64,000 nucleotides of DNA from Adiantum capillus-veneris. Taxonomy: Eukaryota; Streptophyta; Polypodiopsida; Polypodiales; Pteridaceae. The notes beneath the pieces are model-generated. The model had not been told where the DNA came from. It did no database searches and saw nothing but the letters and a program-made list of their open reading frames with translations. Position numbers and translations under genes: made by a program. Positions within the stretch are counted from its first letter, which is position 1; every line of letters begins with the position of its first letter. The DNA is taken from the NCBI GenBank assembly GCA_014529385.2, contig CM043948.1, positions 26,477,768 to 26,541,767 of the forward strand, in the 5' to 3' direction. Positions 1 to 10,974 of the stretch are shown in pieces.

Positions 1-252
1 AAAGCTTTGAATCATCTCACCTTCTGACACACAATGCAGCTCCATCTCCTTCACATACTCGCGTAAGTACATGGTTACATCTTTGCCATTGAACTGATCC
101 ATTCTATTGACGACCGCTTGTATGGCCTTCGTTGCTGAAATCTCCCTTCTTTCAGTAGCGTGTTGTTGTTGCATGAACATTGCAAATGCTTGAAACATTT
201 GCATTGTTGCTGGGTCAAAATGCATACCCTGTTGCTCAACATGATCACCCAT
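1..252 (-). CDS. Ty3/gypsy gag, N-terminal part (runs off the left edge)
   Basis: An open frame on the minus strand starts with ATG at 252 and has no stop before the window edge (84 codons). The protein starts MGDHVEQQGMHFDP, has a glutamine/methionine-rich stretch (residues about 17-30), and then NRMDQFNGKDVTMYLREYVKEM, which resembles the start of a Ty3/gypsy capsid domain (a short 'F.G.....YL..Y..EM' pattern). Gag would form the particle shell that packages element RNA. The ATG lies about 30 bp inside the candidate primer-binding site, so the order LTR, PBS, gag is normal for a 5' end. The rest of the element lies left of the window. The family call rests on this pattern and on the neighbouring LTR, not on a database match. 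Confidence 0.6.
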   Translation of the reverse strand, partial: MGDHVEQQGMHFDPATMQMFQAFAMFMQQQHATERREISATKAIQAVVNRMDQFNGKDVTMYLREYVKEMELHCVSEGEMIQSF

Positions 253-283
253 GGTTACCCAAAAACTCTCACCCTAGCAGATT

Positions 284-299
284 CGCGTCGGGTTCACCA
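284..299 (-). other. Candidate primer-binding site of the minus-strand gypsy element
   Basis: On the minus strand, TGGTGAACCCGACGCG follows the LTR end (306) after six A/T bases. It starts with the TGG expected of a site complementary to the CCA end of a tRNA. I could not assign the tRNA from memory. Confidence 0.45.
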
Positions 300-305
300 A
301 AAATA

Positions 306-2313
306 TGTCGAGAAATTTGCGGTCTTGCCAGGAAAGCACCGGGCTTATGGCTATGAGAGTTTGTGAGAGAACTCAACAAAAACTATATGAAGGAGTTAAA
401 CCATAGATGCCATGAAGACTAGGGTTTGGAAAGAAGTGCAATCAAAGAAGACTCACTCTTTCTCTCTTGCATTCACACACACAAAGAAAGAACGCAAAAG
501 AGAATGTCAAAACAATACGAAGATAAAAACATCAAGGCTATGGTCATATCGTATCATGGGTAATATGAAAGGGTTAATGGATGAGTTAATGGCATTCAAT
601 CTTGGCTGACCAAATAGGCTACGAATTGTTCTTTGGAATTGTAGTTTTGTGCTTACCATAATATATATATTTTGTCTAGTGATTGGGATTAATTGTGTGT
701 ACAAATCCTCTTGGTTCATAGCAAGATAACTACGCTTACATCAAAAGAAAAATTATAGTCTATGAGAGGTAGTATGATGGGATCCGGTGATAGAAGTATT
801 TCATTGAGCCTTTCAGGGCCAAAGAGAAACACTATACGTTGTTGAAAGTGTATTTTACAGCTAATCCATACGTTAATTCTAATAGATTGTACAGAGTGAA
901 AGCGATAGAAATGATCATCATGTGGGTTATTCATCTAGGATAGTATGTGAGAAATGTAGATATGAGAGAAGTGAAGAGATGAGAATTTTCCCTCCCAAGC
1001 CCTATTCTTGCCCGTAGACAATAAGGATACTGCGGGGAGAGATGTACCTGTAGCAAAGAGAACCTAGAGAGGATGAATTACTAAGAATGAGAGAGATAGG
1101 TTTGGTTAAGGAGATGAAATTAGATACATATATATATTTTGGATTAGAGATGAAAATGAAAACAACAAGAAATCAAGAAAACATCAATGTAGAACACATC
1201 TTACTTGAAACCCTTCGGCACCATTATTGATGGGAGAGAGAAGAAGAGTGGATAATTCCACTTTGATTGATACACCAAGTGCAAGACCTTCTTTGATTAG
1301 AGTTGATCTTCCAAGGTTAGCTTGTTGCAAGAATGGCTAGTCTCCCTCTAGGAAAAAGTGTAAGCTTGGGCTTATGTTAATGGCTAAGTATAATTAGGCG
1401 TTACTACTCACTCCCTCATGAATTCCTCTCATCAATGGCTTGAATGCTTTTTTTTTTTCCTTCCAAGGAAGAAGAGGTTCCCTTTTATAGGTGAAGGGAA
1501 ACCCCAAGGGTTTACACAAGAAGAGAGGAGCCAGTGTGAACAGGAATTGGAAAAGTTGGAAATGAGCTGTCCCTGCATGATGTGGACAGACTGGGGTCCA
1601 GTATTTTGATCATATCTCCTCAACCGTGGCTCCAAAAAAAAAGGTAAAAATATGGGCAAAAACTTCAGCTCATTAGCTACGATTTTCATTTGAAAATCGT
1701 TTTCCAATTCGGATTGGAACCTTGTGTAAAAAATTCATCAAAATAGGGTCCATTTATGGCAACAAAAGTCTTCATGTGGTCTCCTTAGCCTAGACTTTCA
1801 TTTAATTCCAAAGGACACCTCATGCCATATGAAAGCATGAGATTGCTCCTTGACAAAGTTTTTAATCATGCTTGCAATAATGCATTAAAATAAGTGTATC
1901 TTTGAAATCATGCCACCTAGTGTCCCACTAGGATTTGATTCTCTCCTAGTAGCTATTTAAAAAGAAATATAAGAAAAGTATAAAAAATACATAGAATATA
2001 TATATATTGGAGTTTACCCTAGATATAGGATCTAGCTAGGGTTTGAGATGATAATGAAATAGTAGAAATAAAGAATCAATGCTTTTTGCCCCAAGTTAAA
2101 GAGCTGGAGCTATTGATGCTTTTCCCATACTATTTTCTGATGGTAAAGTAAGGATATGTTACCCTTGAGAAAAATAATAGGATGAGATAGAAGGCTTATT
2201 ATTATACTTAAATATGCATATGTACACTATAGGAAATATAATTATGTATCTAAAAAAATACAAGATAGATCTTGTAGCATGCGTTCCCACTATGTACGTG
2301 TCACAGCACGACA
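306..2313 (-). repeat. 5' LTR of the minus-strand Ty3/gypsy element
   Basis: The block is bounded by TGTCGAG at 306 and CACGACA ending at 2313, so the minus-strand LTR reads TGTCGTG...CTCGACA with matched inverted tips. The right edge is sharp: at 2314 the sequence resumes in the reverse transcriptase of gypsy copy A, at the codons for 'VLLVQKKDG', where copy B (about 29591) is uninterrupted. A minus-strand TATA box (CTATAAAAGG, 1481-1490) is in a plausible promoter position about 1.2 kb from the LTR 3' end. The second LTR and the matching target duplication (expected near CCGTG) lie outside the window. No coding sequence is convincing inside; short open frames here are chance. Confidence 0.65.
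1481..1490 (-). promoter_or_regulatory. TATA box of the minus-strand LTR promoter
   Basis: CTATAAAAGG on the minus strand within the LTR 306-2313, upstream of a long purine/pyrimidine-biased segment. It fits the expected promoter at the U3/R border. No transcription data are available. Confidence 0.4.
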
Positions 2314-4880
2314 CCGTGTTACTAGTGCAAAAGAAAGACGGCACATATTGTATGTGTGTCGACTATAGAGCACTAAATAAGATCACTATCAAAACTAGGT
2401 TTCCCATTCCACGGGTAGAAGACGTATTTGATAAGCTACAAGGGTCCACCTACTTCAATATGATTGACATTAAAAGTGACTATCATCAAATAAGGATAGT
2501 TGATCAAGACATTGTAAAGACCGCATTTTGTACTATGTTTGGTCTTTACGAATACATTGTCATGCATTTTGGCTTGACTAATGCACCAGCCACATTCAAC
2601 CTCTTGATGGAGAAGCTATTTTAGGCCTCATCGAACCTTTACTGGAGTGTTCTTTGATGATATCATCATCTACTCTAATTCATTAGGCGAACACAAGAAA
2701 CATCTCCAGGTAATATTTCAAGTTCTAAGAGAGAATAAACTTTATGTTAATCGAAAGAAAAGTGAATTTTTCTCGCAAGAGATTCAGTATTTAGGTCACA
2801 TTATCTCTCAAGATGTAATCTAAATGGATCCATCAAAGTTAGAGGTAATAAAAGGATGGCCTAAAACAAGGAATCTTCATGAACTAAGAAGCTTTATAGG
2901 TATGTGTGCATACTATAGACGCTTCATAGAAATGTTCTCACAAATTGCCGGACCATTACATGACCTAACAAAGAAAAACTCTAGGTGTACATGGTCAGCC
3001 AAGGAGAACAATGCTTTCAAAAATCTTAAAGAAAAGGATCTCTCAACCTATGCTTACACTGTCGGATCTCTCAAAGACATTTGAGGTCCAATGTGACGCT
3101 TGTGGTGATTGCCTTGGAGCTGTTTTTCTCCAAGAAGGGCACACCATAGCCTATGAAAGTCAAAGGCTCAACCCTGTTGAGCAAGCTCTAGGAATATATG
3201 AAAAGGAACTCCTTGCAGTTCTACATGCCTTAGACTCATGGAAGCACTATTTATTGGGGACTCCTTTCATTTTGCGAGAACGGATCAACAAAGTCTTAAG
3301 TAATTTATGACGTAAACCAAGCTCTCTGGCAAACAAATGAGGTGGGAAAATTTCCTTTCGCAATTTCATTTTCATATTGCTCACATTGCTGGCAAGCATA
3401 ATCAAGTAGCTGTTGCACTCTCAAGGCGACCGAGAGTGAATGCGGTTTCCATAACAACTCACAATGATCTATCTTCTATGATATATGAGTATGCTATTGA
3501 TTTCGATTTTAGAGATGTGATTTAAGCCCTTGCATTGGGGAAGAAAGAGGAACTATATACTTCACAAGATGGTTATCTTCTCTATGGCAATAGACTATGT
3601 GTTACTAGCTCACTATGTGAGAAAGTAATGTATGAATCTCATGCTCCTCCTTATGCGGGGCATAGAGGGATTCACTCTACCCTAAAAGGGATTGAAACAT
3701 ATTTCTATTGGCCTACCATGAAAGCAAACATACAAGAGTATGTTTCTAAATGTGTGATATGCCAAAATACAAAGTTTGATAGAGGGAAGCAACCTGGATT
3801 GCTTCAACCTTTGCCAATCCCTAATTCACCATGGGAGAGCATATCCATGGATTTTATCTTTGGATTTCCTAAGTCTATCCATGGGAATATGGGAATATGG
3901 ATGATAGTAGACAGGTTTAGTAAACAAGCTCATTTTATACCTATCAGAAAGACTATCAAATCCCATCAAATGGCAACCCTCTTCATTTCACAAATCTTTA
4001 AGTACCATGGTTTGACAATGTCCATAGTGTCGGATAGAGATCCTAGAATGACCAGTAATTTCTAGAAGGGTCTCTTTGAGAATTTAAGGACAAGGCTAAA
4101 CTTCTCTTTGGCCTATCACCTGCAAACGAATGGACAAAGTGAAATAGCTAACCTAATAATTCTTGATCTACTAAAATCCTATGTAACGGAAGTAGATCAA
4201 AGGTCCCAATGGGAGAAGTACTTACCCTTAGTGGAGTATGCCTACAATAACATTGTACATACTGCCATGGGAAAAGTACCTTTCGAGGTAATTGAGGGAA
4301 GATAAAAAAGTCCCCTGCTACTTAAGGTACACAGGAAGATCTTCGCTGCAGATGAGTATAGCCGAGACCTACAAGAATCGTTTCAAAAGATTAAGGATTC
4401 TATCTCTATCTCACAACAAAGGCAAAAGGCTGCTACTGTGATAATCACAGAAGATCCCAAGCCTTCAAAGAAAATGATTGGGTCTTACTCAAATTTCCCA
4501 AGGCCCGATTATAAGGCACACGACGGGCAAGAATCCTACGGGACACCAAAAGTACTATGCTAAGTTAGCAAAAAGGTACTATGGTCCCTTCCAGATTCTT
4601 AGACCAATCAATGAGATGGTCTATCAACTCAAGTTGCCCAGCCATTGGCTCATACACAATGCTTTCCATGTGAGCCTACTAAAGCCTTATAAAGTAGAGC
4701 CACGTCAACAACTGACTATTGAAGACCCACTGGAGATTGAGGACCAAGAAGAGGTGCTGCAGCCCGAGTCCATTCTCCGACATGAAGACAAGGTATTAAG
4801 AGGTGGTAAGACTATTCGATGATCGTATTAAGTTTAAGAATTATCCTTTTGAAGATGCTAGATGGATACAACGCATACAA
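2314..4880 (+). pseudogene. Chromodomain Ty3/gypsy copy A, pol remnant (RT, RNase H, integrase, chromodomain)
   Basis: Broken reading frames give, in order: reverse transcriptase (VLLVQKKDGTYCMCVDYRAL, then FDDIIIYS at about 2650), RT connection and RNase H (2824-3310, with the 'ELRSFIGMCAYYRRFI' segment), integrase with an HHCC zinc region and DDE-type core (3535-4310), and a C-terminal chromodomain-like tail (about 4740-4870, [19 protein letters not shown] followed by YLIKFKNYPFEDARW). This order marks a Ty3/gypsy chromovirus. Compared with copy B (28701-32127), A has an extra T near 2622 that shifts the frame, a CAA-to-TAA change at about 2821 and a TGG-to-TAG change near 4063. Its gag, protease and early RT are cut off by the minus-strand element ending at 2313. 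It is not functional. Confidence 0.88.
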
Positions 4881-5284
4881 TTAAAGGATAACCTAAACCT
4901 TTTCAATTCTTTCAATGCTTCCCTAGAGTAAGCAAATGTACAAACGTTTAAAATGAACAAAGTTTTGTCTTATAAGACTCTCTTTTTCTTTATTGTGCTA
5001 AAAAATGAAGCAACATGCATGCTTAGATCAAGTTTGCGGAGACGACGTCTCCCAAACACCAAGTAGAGCTTGTCACTCTACTACAGAAGATTGATAGGAG
5101 TAATGTGCAGACATGCTTGCGGCAGCCTTAGGCTCTCAAGTGCCAAATGGATTAGTCATCCATTCTGGAATGATGTCGTAGGGTAACATAGGGATCCTCT
5201 ACCTGCTAGAAAAAGGACTAATGAATAGACTTTATCTTCTCTACCCCAAAGTCGAGGGCGACTATGATTTCAAGAGAGAGGTAA

Positions 5285-5658
5285 TGTCATAATAACTAAT
5301 ATCTAATTCTCGTAAATAATCTTTTCATGTTAAACTGATCATTTAATATGGGGAAGTGCCAGGGGAGAAAAAGTTAGAATATTGGTTAAGCTGGCAGACC
5401 GGACACGGTAGGGATCCAAAGGACGAAAAATAGGGATCCAAAGGGGGGGCCATCTGCAAAAGCGCAAAGTGCAAAAATGGGCTTTAAAGACCCTAAGCTT
5501 CAGCCCATTAAGACTTCCAAAATGCTAAGGTTCCAAAACTCAAAGGATGAGTCCAATGATTAAGCTTAGGAAATTTGGATGCTTTGTGTGTGTGTGTACA
5601 AAAGTCTTCATGAATCCTACAAAGGAGGGGGCGAGCCTTGCAAGTAGGGGATGAAAGA

Positions 5659-5704
<46 letters not shown>

Positions 5705-6053
5705 AGACTCCTTTACACAAAGGGAATGAGGGACACATGTCAGCTCCCTAGCCCAGATGCCCACAAGGTGTACTCAAATCCCATTGGATGGCCATGGCGG
5801 TGGACCAATAAGAATTAGGCTAGAGTAAATCTAGTTCAATTAATTTAAAAACACTTAATAAAAGAACCAATAAGAATTAAGCTCTCTAGAAGACTATTGG
5901 ACACTCTCCCAAGGGGTCCAATGAGCATTCAATAGCCCAATGGCTTGCCTGATTCCTATTGGCCAAGAGGCAAAGGGTCCAATGAGAGTTTAGTTGCATT
6001 AATTAACTACCTAAAGCTCTCACAAAAGGGAAAAGGGGGACACATGTCAGAAG
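5285..6053 (+). repeat. 3' LTR of gypsy copy A, left part
   Basis: Starts TGTCATAATAACTAATATC directly after a purine-rich GAGAGAGGTAA tract and aligns closely to the LTR of copy B starting at 32531. It contains an (AC)n run at 5660-5700 that is only about eight repeats long in B, so the microsatellite expanded after the copies split. The LTR is interrupted at 6053 by the CACTA element and continues at 14209. The last three bases, AAG (6051-6053), are the left target-site duplication. Confidence 0.85.
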
Positions 6054-6066
6054 CACTACAATAAAA
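6054..6066 (+). repeat. CACTA left terminal inverted repeat
   Basis: CACTACAATAAAA matches the right end (CACTACAACATAA in reverse complement) with two differences. A second short match follows inside: GTTATCGATGC at the left end and GTTATCGACGC at the right. Confidence 0.9.
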
Positions 6067-6074
6067 AAAGGTGT

Positions 6075-6230
6075 TATCGATGCATAACGTTGCTATATGC
6101 GTCCATGTGAAACTGTCCCAAAGAGTGTCGATATACGCGTGGGAAGGGTTTATTGGCAATGCGGATAGTGACGCGTATATAGACGCTGATATAGACGCAG
6201 ATAGCGACGCGGATATCGATGACCATAACA
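6075..6230. repeat. CACTA left subterminal repeats
   Basis: Short repeats around CGATATACGCG, GACGCTGATATAGACGC and GACGCGGATATCGATGACC recur over about 150 bp. In known EnSpm elements the subterminal repeats bind the second transposon protein (TNPA in maize). That role is an inference here. The open frames on both strands of this stretch come from the repeats and are not genes. Confidence 0.65.
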
Positions 6231-6475
6231 GAAAAAAAAAATCTTGGACAGAGGGTAGGTAGCATGGCCTATGCCCAGTGAAAAGATGGACACAACCACC
6301 ACAGCGAGACTTCATGTCCTCTGCCCAAGAAAGCGAGCAGCACCAAAATCAACCGTGCTCCCGTAGAAATTTCGGCAGAGTTCCCTTCGTTATTACGTAA
6401 ACTTTTCAAAAAAAATATATATCATGTATACGCCTCCTACATGCTATCCATGTAGGATCTCACATGAGATTTAAG

Positions 6476-6715
6476 GCCAATGGCCATAACGAACCATAAC
6501 CATAACCGACCATAACCACTTTGATCATAACCAGAAACAAAATTAACAATAACCATAAGTATAACCAAAAAGTTAAACATAACCATAAACAAAACCTGAA
6601 CCATAACTATGTCTATACAAGAATAAGAGAAATAACCATGTCTATACAATGACAATGACAATAACCATAACCATAAGGAAAACAATAACTGTCTGAACAA
6701 TAATCATAACCATAT
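6476..6715. repeat. Degenerate CCATAA/AACCATAA hexamer-like repeat
   Basis: About 240 bp of imperfect ATAACC/CCATAA units inside the left part of the CACTA element. The minus-strand open frame across it (6437-6700) is a repeat artefact. Just beyond lies a small hairpin at 6735-6760 (arms GAGACACAGA and TCTGTGTCTC). Confidence 0.6.
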
Positions 6716-7118
6716 ATATATGTCTATACAAAAGGAGACACAGAAGCGTGTCTGTGTCTCACAAAGCATATATATGAAATCCGGTCCACTGATGACTAGG
6801 CGTCACAACCTGCACATAGGACAACTCACAAAATTAGTATTGATATTACTTCACATATACTTACTTAATTAAATCAACTCACACATATTAACGTCTCACC
6901 TCAAGCGATCAGCGAGACTGTAAGGCCGCCCAGTCTAGAGGCTCTCCTGAAGCATCAAGATTATTCAATACTTCATAGATACCTCTGCGATATCCATCTG
7001 ACTCCTCCTGACGTGTCGGGGCTCGATGCATAGCAAGATTCTACGTTTATACAAAAATAAAAGTAATAAGAATACATGATTCATCGCGTTTTAAAAAAAT
7101 GCCATAGTTAAGATTGGA

Positions 7119-8062
7119 TTAGAAACTCACAAACTCATAGCGAAAGGTGTCGAAGCCTCCACTGCCAAGATGAGATGTCCCCCTGGTCATCTGTCGTATC
7201 TGCGCGACCTCACGCTGCTGTCTGAATTGCGTTTCTGTTGTCCGCTCCTCCTCCCTGATCTGCAGCCACGATCTGCAGCCACGTCTCGTGTGGGATGCTC
7301 GAAGGCTTCGACGAGCCGGTCCTAAAAGCCTTCCGAGCTGCATCTCGTCAATGTTTCACGGTGTCCCGTGCAATACCCTTGATCCACCTCCTCGGAACAA
7401 CGTCAGAACCCGGAGCAGGCTGGTACTCTCTCAGGATGGTCTCCACTATGTAAGTGACTTTTTCCTTTTCCTTCTCACCCCAAGGAGTCAGAATGCTGGT
7501 CAAAAATTGTAGCTCCGTGAGCTGGCGAATCCGCTGTCTCATCTCAGTCCTGACTCTATCCATGTCAACAGAACCATCTGCCCGTACAGTATAGAGCTTG
7601 GAGGCACTAGTATCGTGTGCCCCCCAAGGTGTTCGAGGTGTGCCAAGAGGTGTGTCGAGAGTTGTGCCTCGGTAGGACGGGGGTCGTGAGAGAGGAGGGG
7701 CGGAAGCATCTGTGGACCCTGCTCCACAGCAACCACCACCTCCACCTAACGATCGTCAAGATCGGTGAGTGCGCCTGTGCTACGGAGATGAGGACATACC
7801 CGCCTCTGCCCCACCTCTAGGTGTCGAAGCGTCCGTGATGGGAGAAGAAGGCGTCGTACCCATAGGCGTTCCCCCCCCCCCCCCATAGGTGTCCCCCCCT
7901 AGGCGTCGGACCCTCGGGTGTGAAGCCCGGAGGCGTAGTACTCGTGCCTCTGGCTACCCAGTACTGAGAAGCCTCTGCCATCTGAGCAGGTGTCATCCGT
8001 GTAACAAAGCTCATGAATGCATCTGCACTCATAGAAGTGGGATTTGGAAACTGGTCTGCCAT
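7119..8062 (-). pseudogene. Second CACTA gene, transposase-associated protein (broken)
   Basis: Downstream of the transposase on the minus strand lie three linked fragments. The N-terminal one starts at 8062 (MADQFPNPTSMSADAFMSFV) and is proline/glycine-rich toward its end. A middle piece (7348-7563) contains RIRQLTELQFLTSILTPWG, and the last piece (7119-7343) is charged with a QQREVAQIRQ coiled-coil-like stretch. This placement matches the second gene of plant CACTA elements, whose product often belongs to the Plant_transposase (Ptta/En/Spm) family; that family name is inferred from position and composition. A run of C at 7869-7884 breaks or shifts the frame. Introns could account for other breaks. 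Function is unproven. Confidence 0.45.
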
Positions 8063-8169
8063 ACTAAAGTCCTACACAAAGAAAGTAAAATAAAGCGTCA
8101 GAACACAGTTGTTTAAATTAACTTTAAGCTTAATTTTAAATCAACTTCTTCATACAAACACTTACAGGC

Positions 8170-10659
8170 CTAGGCCTCGACGAGTGAGGCATCATCGATA
8201 AGATCTTGCATCATATCATCGTCTATCTCTAATTGCAAACATAACTCTGTCCCAACTCGTTCTGGCAGATTGTCTTCATCCATTGCATCTTCATCTACAA
8301 GTGTCAATTCTGGCTCGTCTGCGGCATCCCTCGTATATCTGTCAACTTCCTCTGCCATACCTTCGTCCATCTCATCTAATGTCACAGTAGTATGGATGTC
8401 GTCTGACTGACTTTCCTCCAGGAGATCTTTCCCTTCAAATACTTGTTTATTTCTTGGAGCAACCTGAACCACAAACCACCATTGTCGCTCTCGAGGGTCT
8501 GGTACAAAGACCACTTGCTCGCAATGTTTGGGGAGAGAAAATGTGTCACTCGCATCTGTCCAAACCTTTGTAGAATCTATTTGAACAAGTTTGTTTCCAT
8601 CTCTGCATACCGTTGCATTGCGACCAGAAGTAATCACCTTCAACCACTTCACATCCAACAAAAACATCTCAAACCACCTGAAGCTTACTTTCAGGATATC
8701 TGACACCAGACCACAGTAATCTAGGTTGCTAGTGCTCTCATTCGTGTCTCTGGAACTGGCCCTGCTCTTTTGCATGAAACTAACCATTACCCCATTGTCA
8801 AACGTGTTTCTTCTTCTGTCAATTTGTTGTGTTATGAAATGATTTCCATGCGACCACAGTGCCATGTATGTATGATACTTCTAGTCACATCCAATAGCCA
8901 GTTCTTCCTCTTCTAGAGATATGGGTTCTCCGATCTGTCGATCTGCTCTCACTGTCTTGTCCAACCATGCCATTGTAGGGAATTCAGGTAGAGGAGCGAG
9001 ATAGTCTGGCAAGGATAAGCGTCTAGTCGTTCATTCTCTTCTTCGTACCTTTCAAGCCATTTTTGCATCGGCGCTGAATTTAGTATACAGAACTTCATGA
9101 TCTTTTCTCGCATGGCGTCGTTCATTTTCTTTGGCACCCCTTGCCCTTGCGGATCCTCTCCCACCAGTCTTGCATCCTCCTCATCACTCCAAAGTCGAGG
9201 CATTTCTGGGTCAGAAACGGATAGAAATTTGGTCGTCAATACAAGAGACTCTTGCACCAACCATCCTTTTGTCATGCTCCCCTCTGGATGCTCTTTTTGG
9301 CAAACAAAACCCTTAAGTGTTTTCATGAAACGCTCTAGAAAGAACATCCAACGGCTGTGGACTGTACCTGCCACTGCAACCTCATCTACCATATGGACGA
9401 GCAAGTGCATTTGGATAGTTAGGCAGCTCGTGGGTGGATACTTCTCAATCATGCAAACTGCCTCAATGGAGTTAGCCCTTGCGACTTCAATAGATTCCTC
9501 CCGTATCTCCTTGGAAGAGATCCACCGCACTAGCTCTGAAATCTTGTATATGCAAGTCCGCACTTCCTCCGTTAAACACCCCTTGATTGCAATTGGAAGA
9601 ATGAATTGCAAGAACTTATGTCAGTCGTGCGATTTCAGTCCTCACAGTTGATCGTCACAGGTGAATGATGTCTTGAGACATTGCATATATCCTGCTGGCG
9701 TCCTGAACTATGAAATCACCCTTTTAACTTGTCGCTCTTCGTTTTTTAGCAATACCCATGGCGCTCTTGGAAGTTTTGTTTGGCCAACTGCATTGGTGAA
9801 AGGCCACAGCTTTGGCATCTTTCCAACTGACTGCAAATCATCTCATGAAGCTCGATTGTCTTTCATTCCCATGATTGTCTTCTAGAGGAGCTCTCCCACA
9901 TTCTTGAATATATGCATTGGATCCAGAAAATGGTTAATTAGTAGATCACCCCAGTATGGCAACGTATGGAGAATGGACAAACATTTCATTCCTGGAACAG
10001 ATTGCCCCTCATGTTGCTCTCATCGGCGACGCCACTCTTGTACATGCATAGGACGATATTCGACGAGACCAAGCTGACCTTCCCACAAGTGATGGCCATC
10101 TAGAAGATAACGGTGGTGGCCTTGATAAATTGTCTTTCGAAGAGAGGCAGAATAGCGCACATCCAAAGACTGCCCGCAAATTGGACATGCATTGTATCCC
10201 GAAGTTGTTAGCCTTGCATATATTAAATCATGAATCGGGCCAGGGCAAAGTGCTTGCGAATAGCGAGAATTTTGTAAATCAAGAACCATTACCAGAAGCT
10301 TCTTCGTATCTTGGCCAATCATGCATAGTCCACATAAGAAGTCCATGGATCCTTGCATGCTGTTGTCCTACTGGTTCAACCGCATTTGCTATGTCGATCC
10401 CATGCCATAACTCCTGGAGCTTGTCAACTAGTGGAGCTAGATAAACATCCATGTTTTTTGCCTTGAACTTACCAGGTACAATCAAGCTTAATATCAAATG
10501 ACCCTTCTTGATGGCAAGCCATGGCGGGAGGTTGTAATTGATAAGGCACACAGGCCAAGTGCTCCATGACGAGCTTCTCAAGCCAAATGGATTGACTCCA
10601 TCCATTGCTATGCCCAAACGCAAATTGCGTGGTTCACTCTTAAAATGTGACCGGGTCAA
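8170..10659 (-). pseudogene. CACTA transposase (Transposase_21 + DUF4218 + DUF4216), frame-broken
   Basis: Read on the minus strand from 10659. First comes a Transposase_21 core: LRLGIAMDGVNPFG, then INYNLPPWLAIKKGHLILSL and DVYLAPLVDKLQELW. A frameshift near 10280-10350 leads to a segment with the cysteine pair CPICG. Between about 9660 and 10010 a degenerate frame gives LDPMHIFKNVGELL, a typical later Transposase_21 motif. DUF4218 follows (8949-9611, ILPIAIKG, PPTSCLTIQMHLLVHMVDE, FLERFMKTLKGFV). DUF4216 is last (8170-8865, EQVVFVPDP near QWWFVV), with an acidic tail. This is the catalytic gene that would cut the CACTA ends. Some breaks may be introns, but the frameshift inside the core argues for a dead copy. 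Confidence 0.82.
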
Positions 10660-10974
10660 AATCTCGTCTTTATTGGTTAAATCCTATATGGGTAGACACA
10701 TACGTGCACTCCCAGGTGTACATGGCAATGCATGTAGCAGGAAAAACCCATTTTCCTCTTTTAGCTCCATAGTTTCTTCAACATCCAACGGCTATCTCCC
10801 TTTCCCTTTCTCTCTCCCAACGCTTAAAATCTCCACTTTGTCTAGAGGTGCACGGAGATCAAGACCACCGGGTAAATCATGTCTTTATTGGTCAAATTAA
10901 AGACTATATTTGTGGATACAACATACGTACACACACACAGACGTGCTCTTCAGACAATCCATGTAAACGGTCTC

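Noticed and set aside
5508-5764. Open frames rich in Cys-Val on the minus strand
   Set aside because: They translate the (AC)n microsatellite in the LTR of copy A and have no homologous frame in copy B.
6071-6265. Overlapping small proteins in the CACTA left end
   Set aside because: Open only because of the subterminal repeats; no start context or homologue is evident.
6437-6700. Hydrophobic 87-residue protein
   Set aside because: Translation of the CCATAA repeat.
6735-6760. 10-bp-stem hairpin as a terminator or regulatory site
   Set aside because: Only one copy, inside non-coding transposon sequence; no evidence for a function beyond being an inverted repeat.
7539-7820. Plus- and minus-strand short frames in the second CACTA gene
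   Set aside because: Only fragments fit the minus-strand gene; the others are shadows in GC-rich sequence.
9097-9651. 184-residue plus-strand open frame
   Set aside because: Shadow of the DUF4218 part of the transposase on the minus strand.
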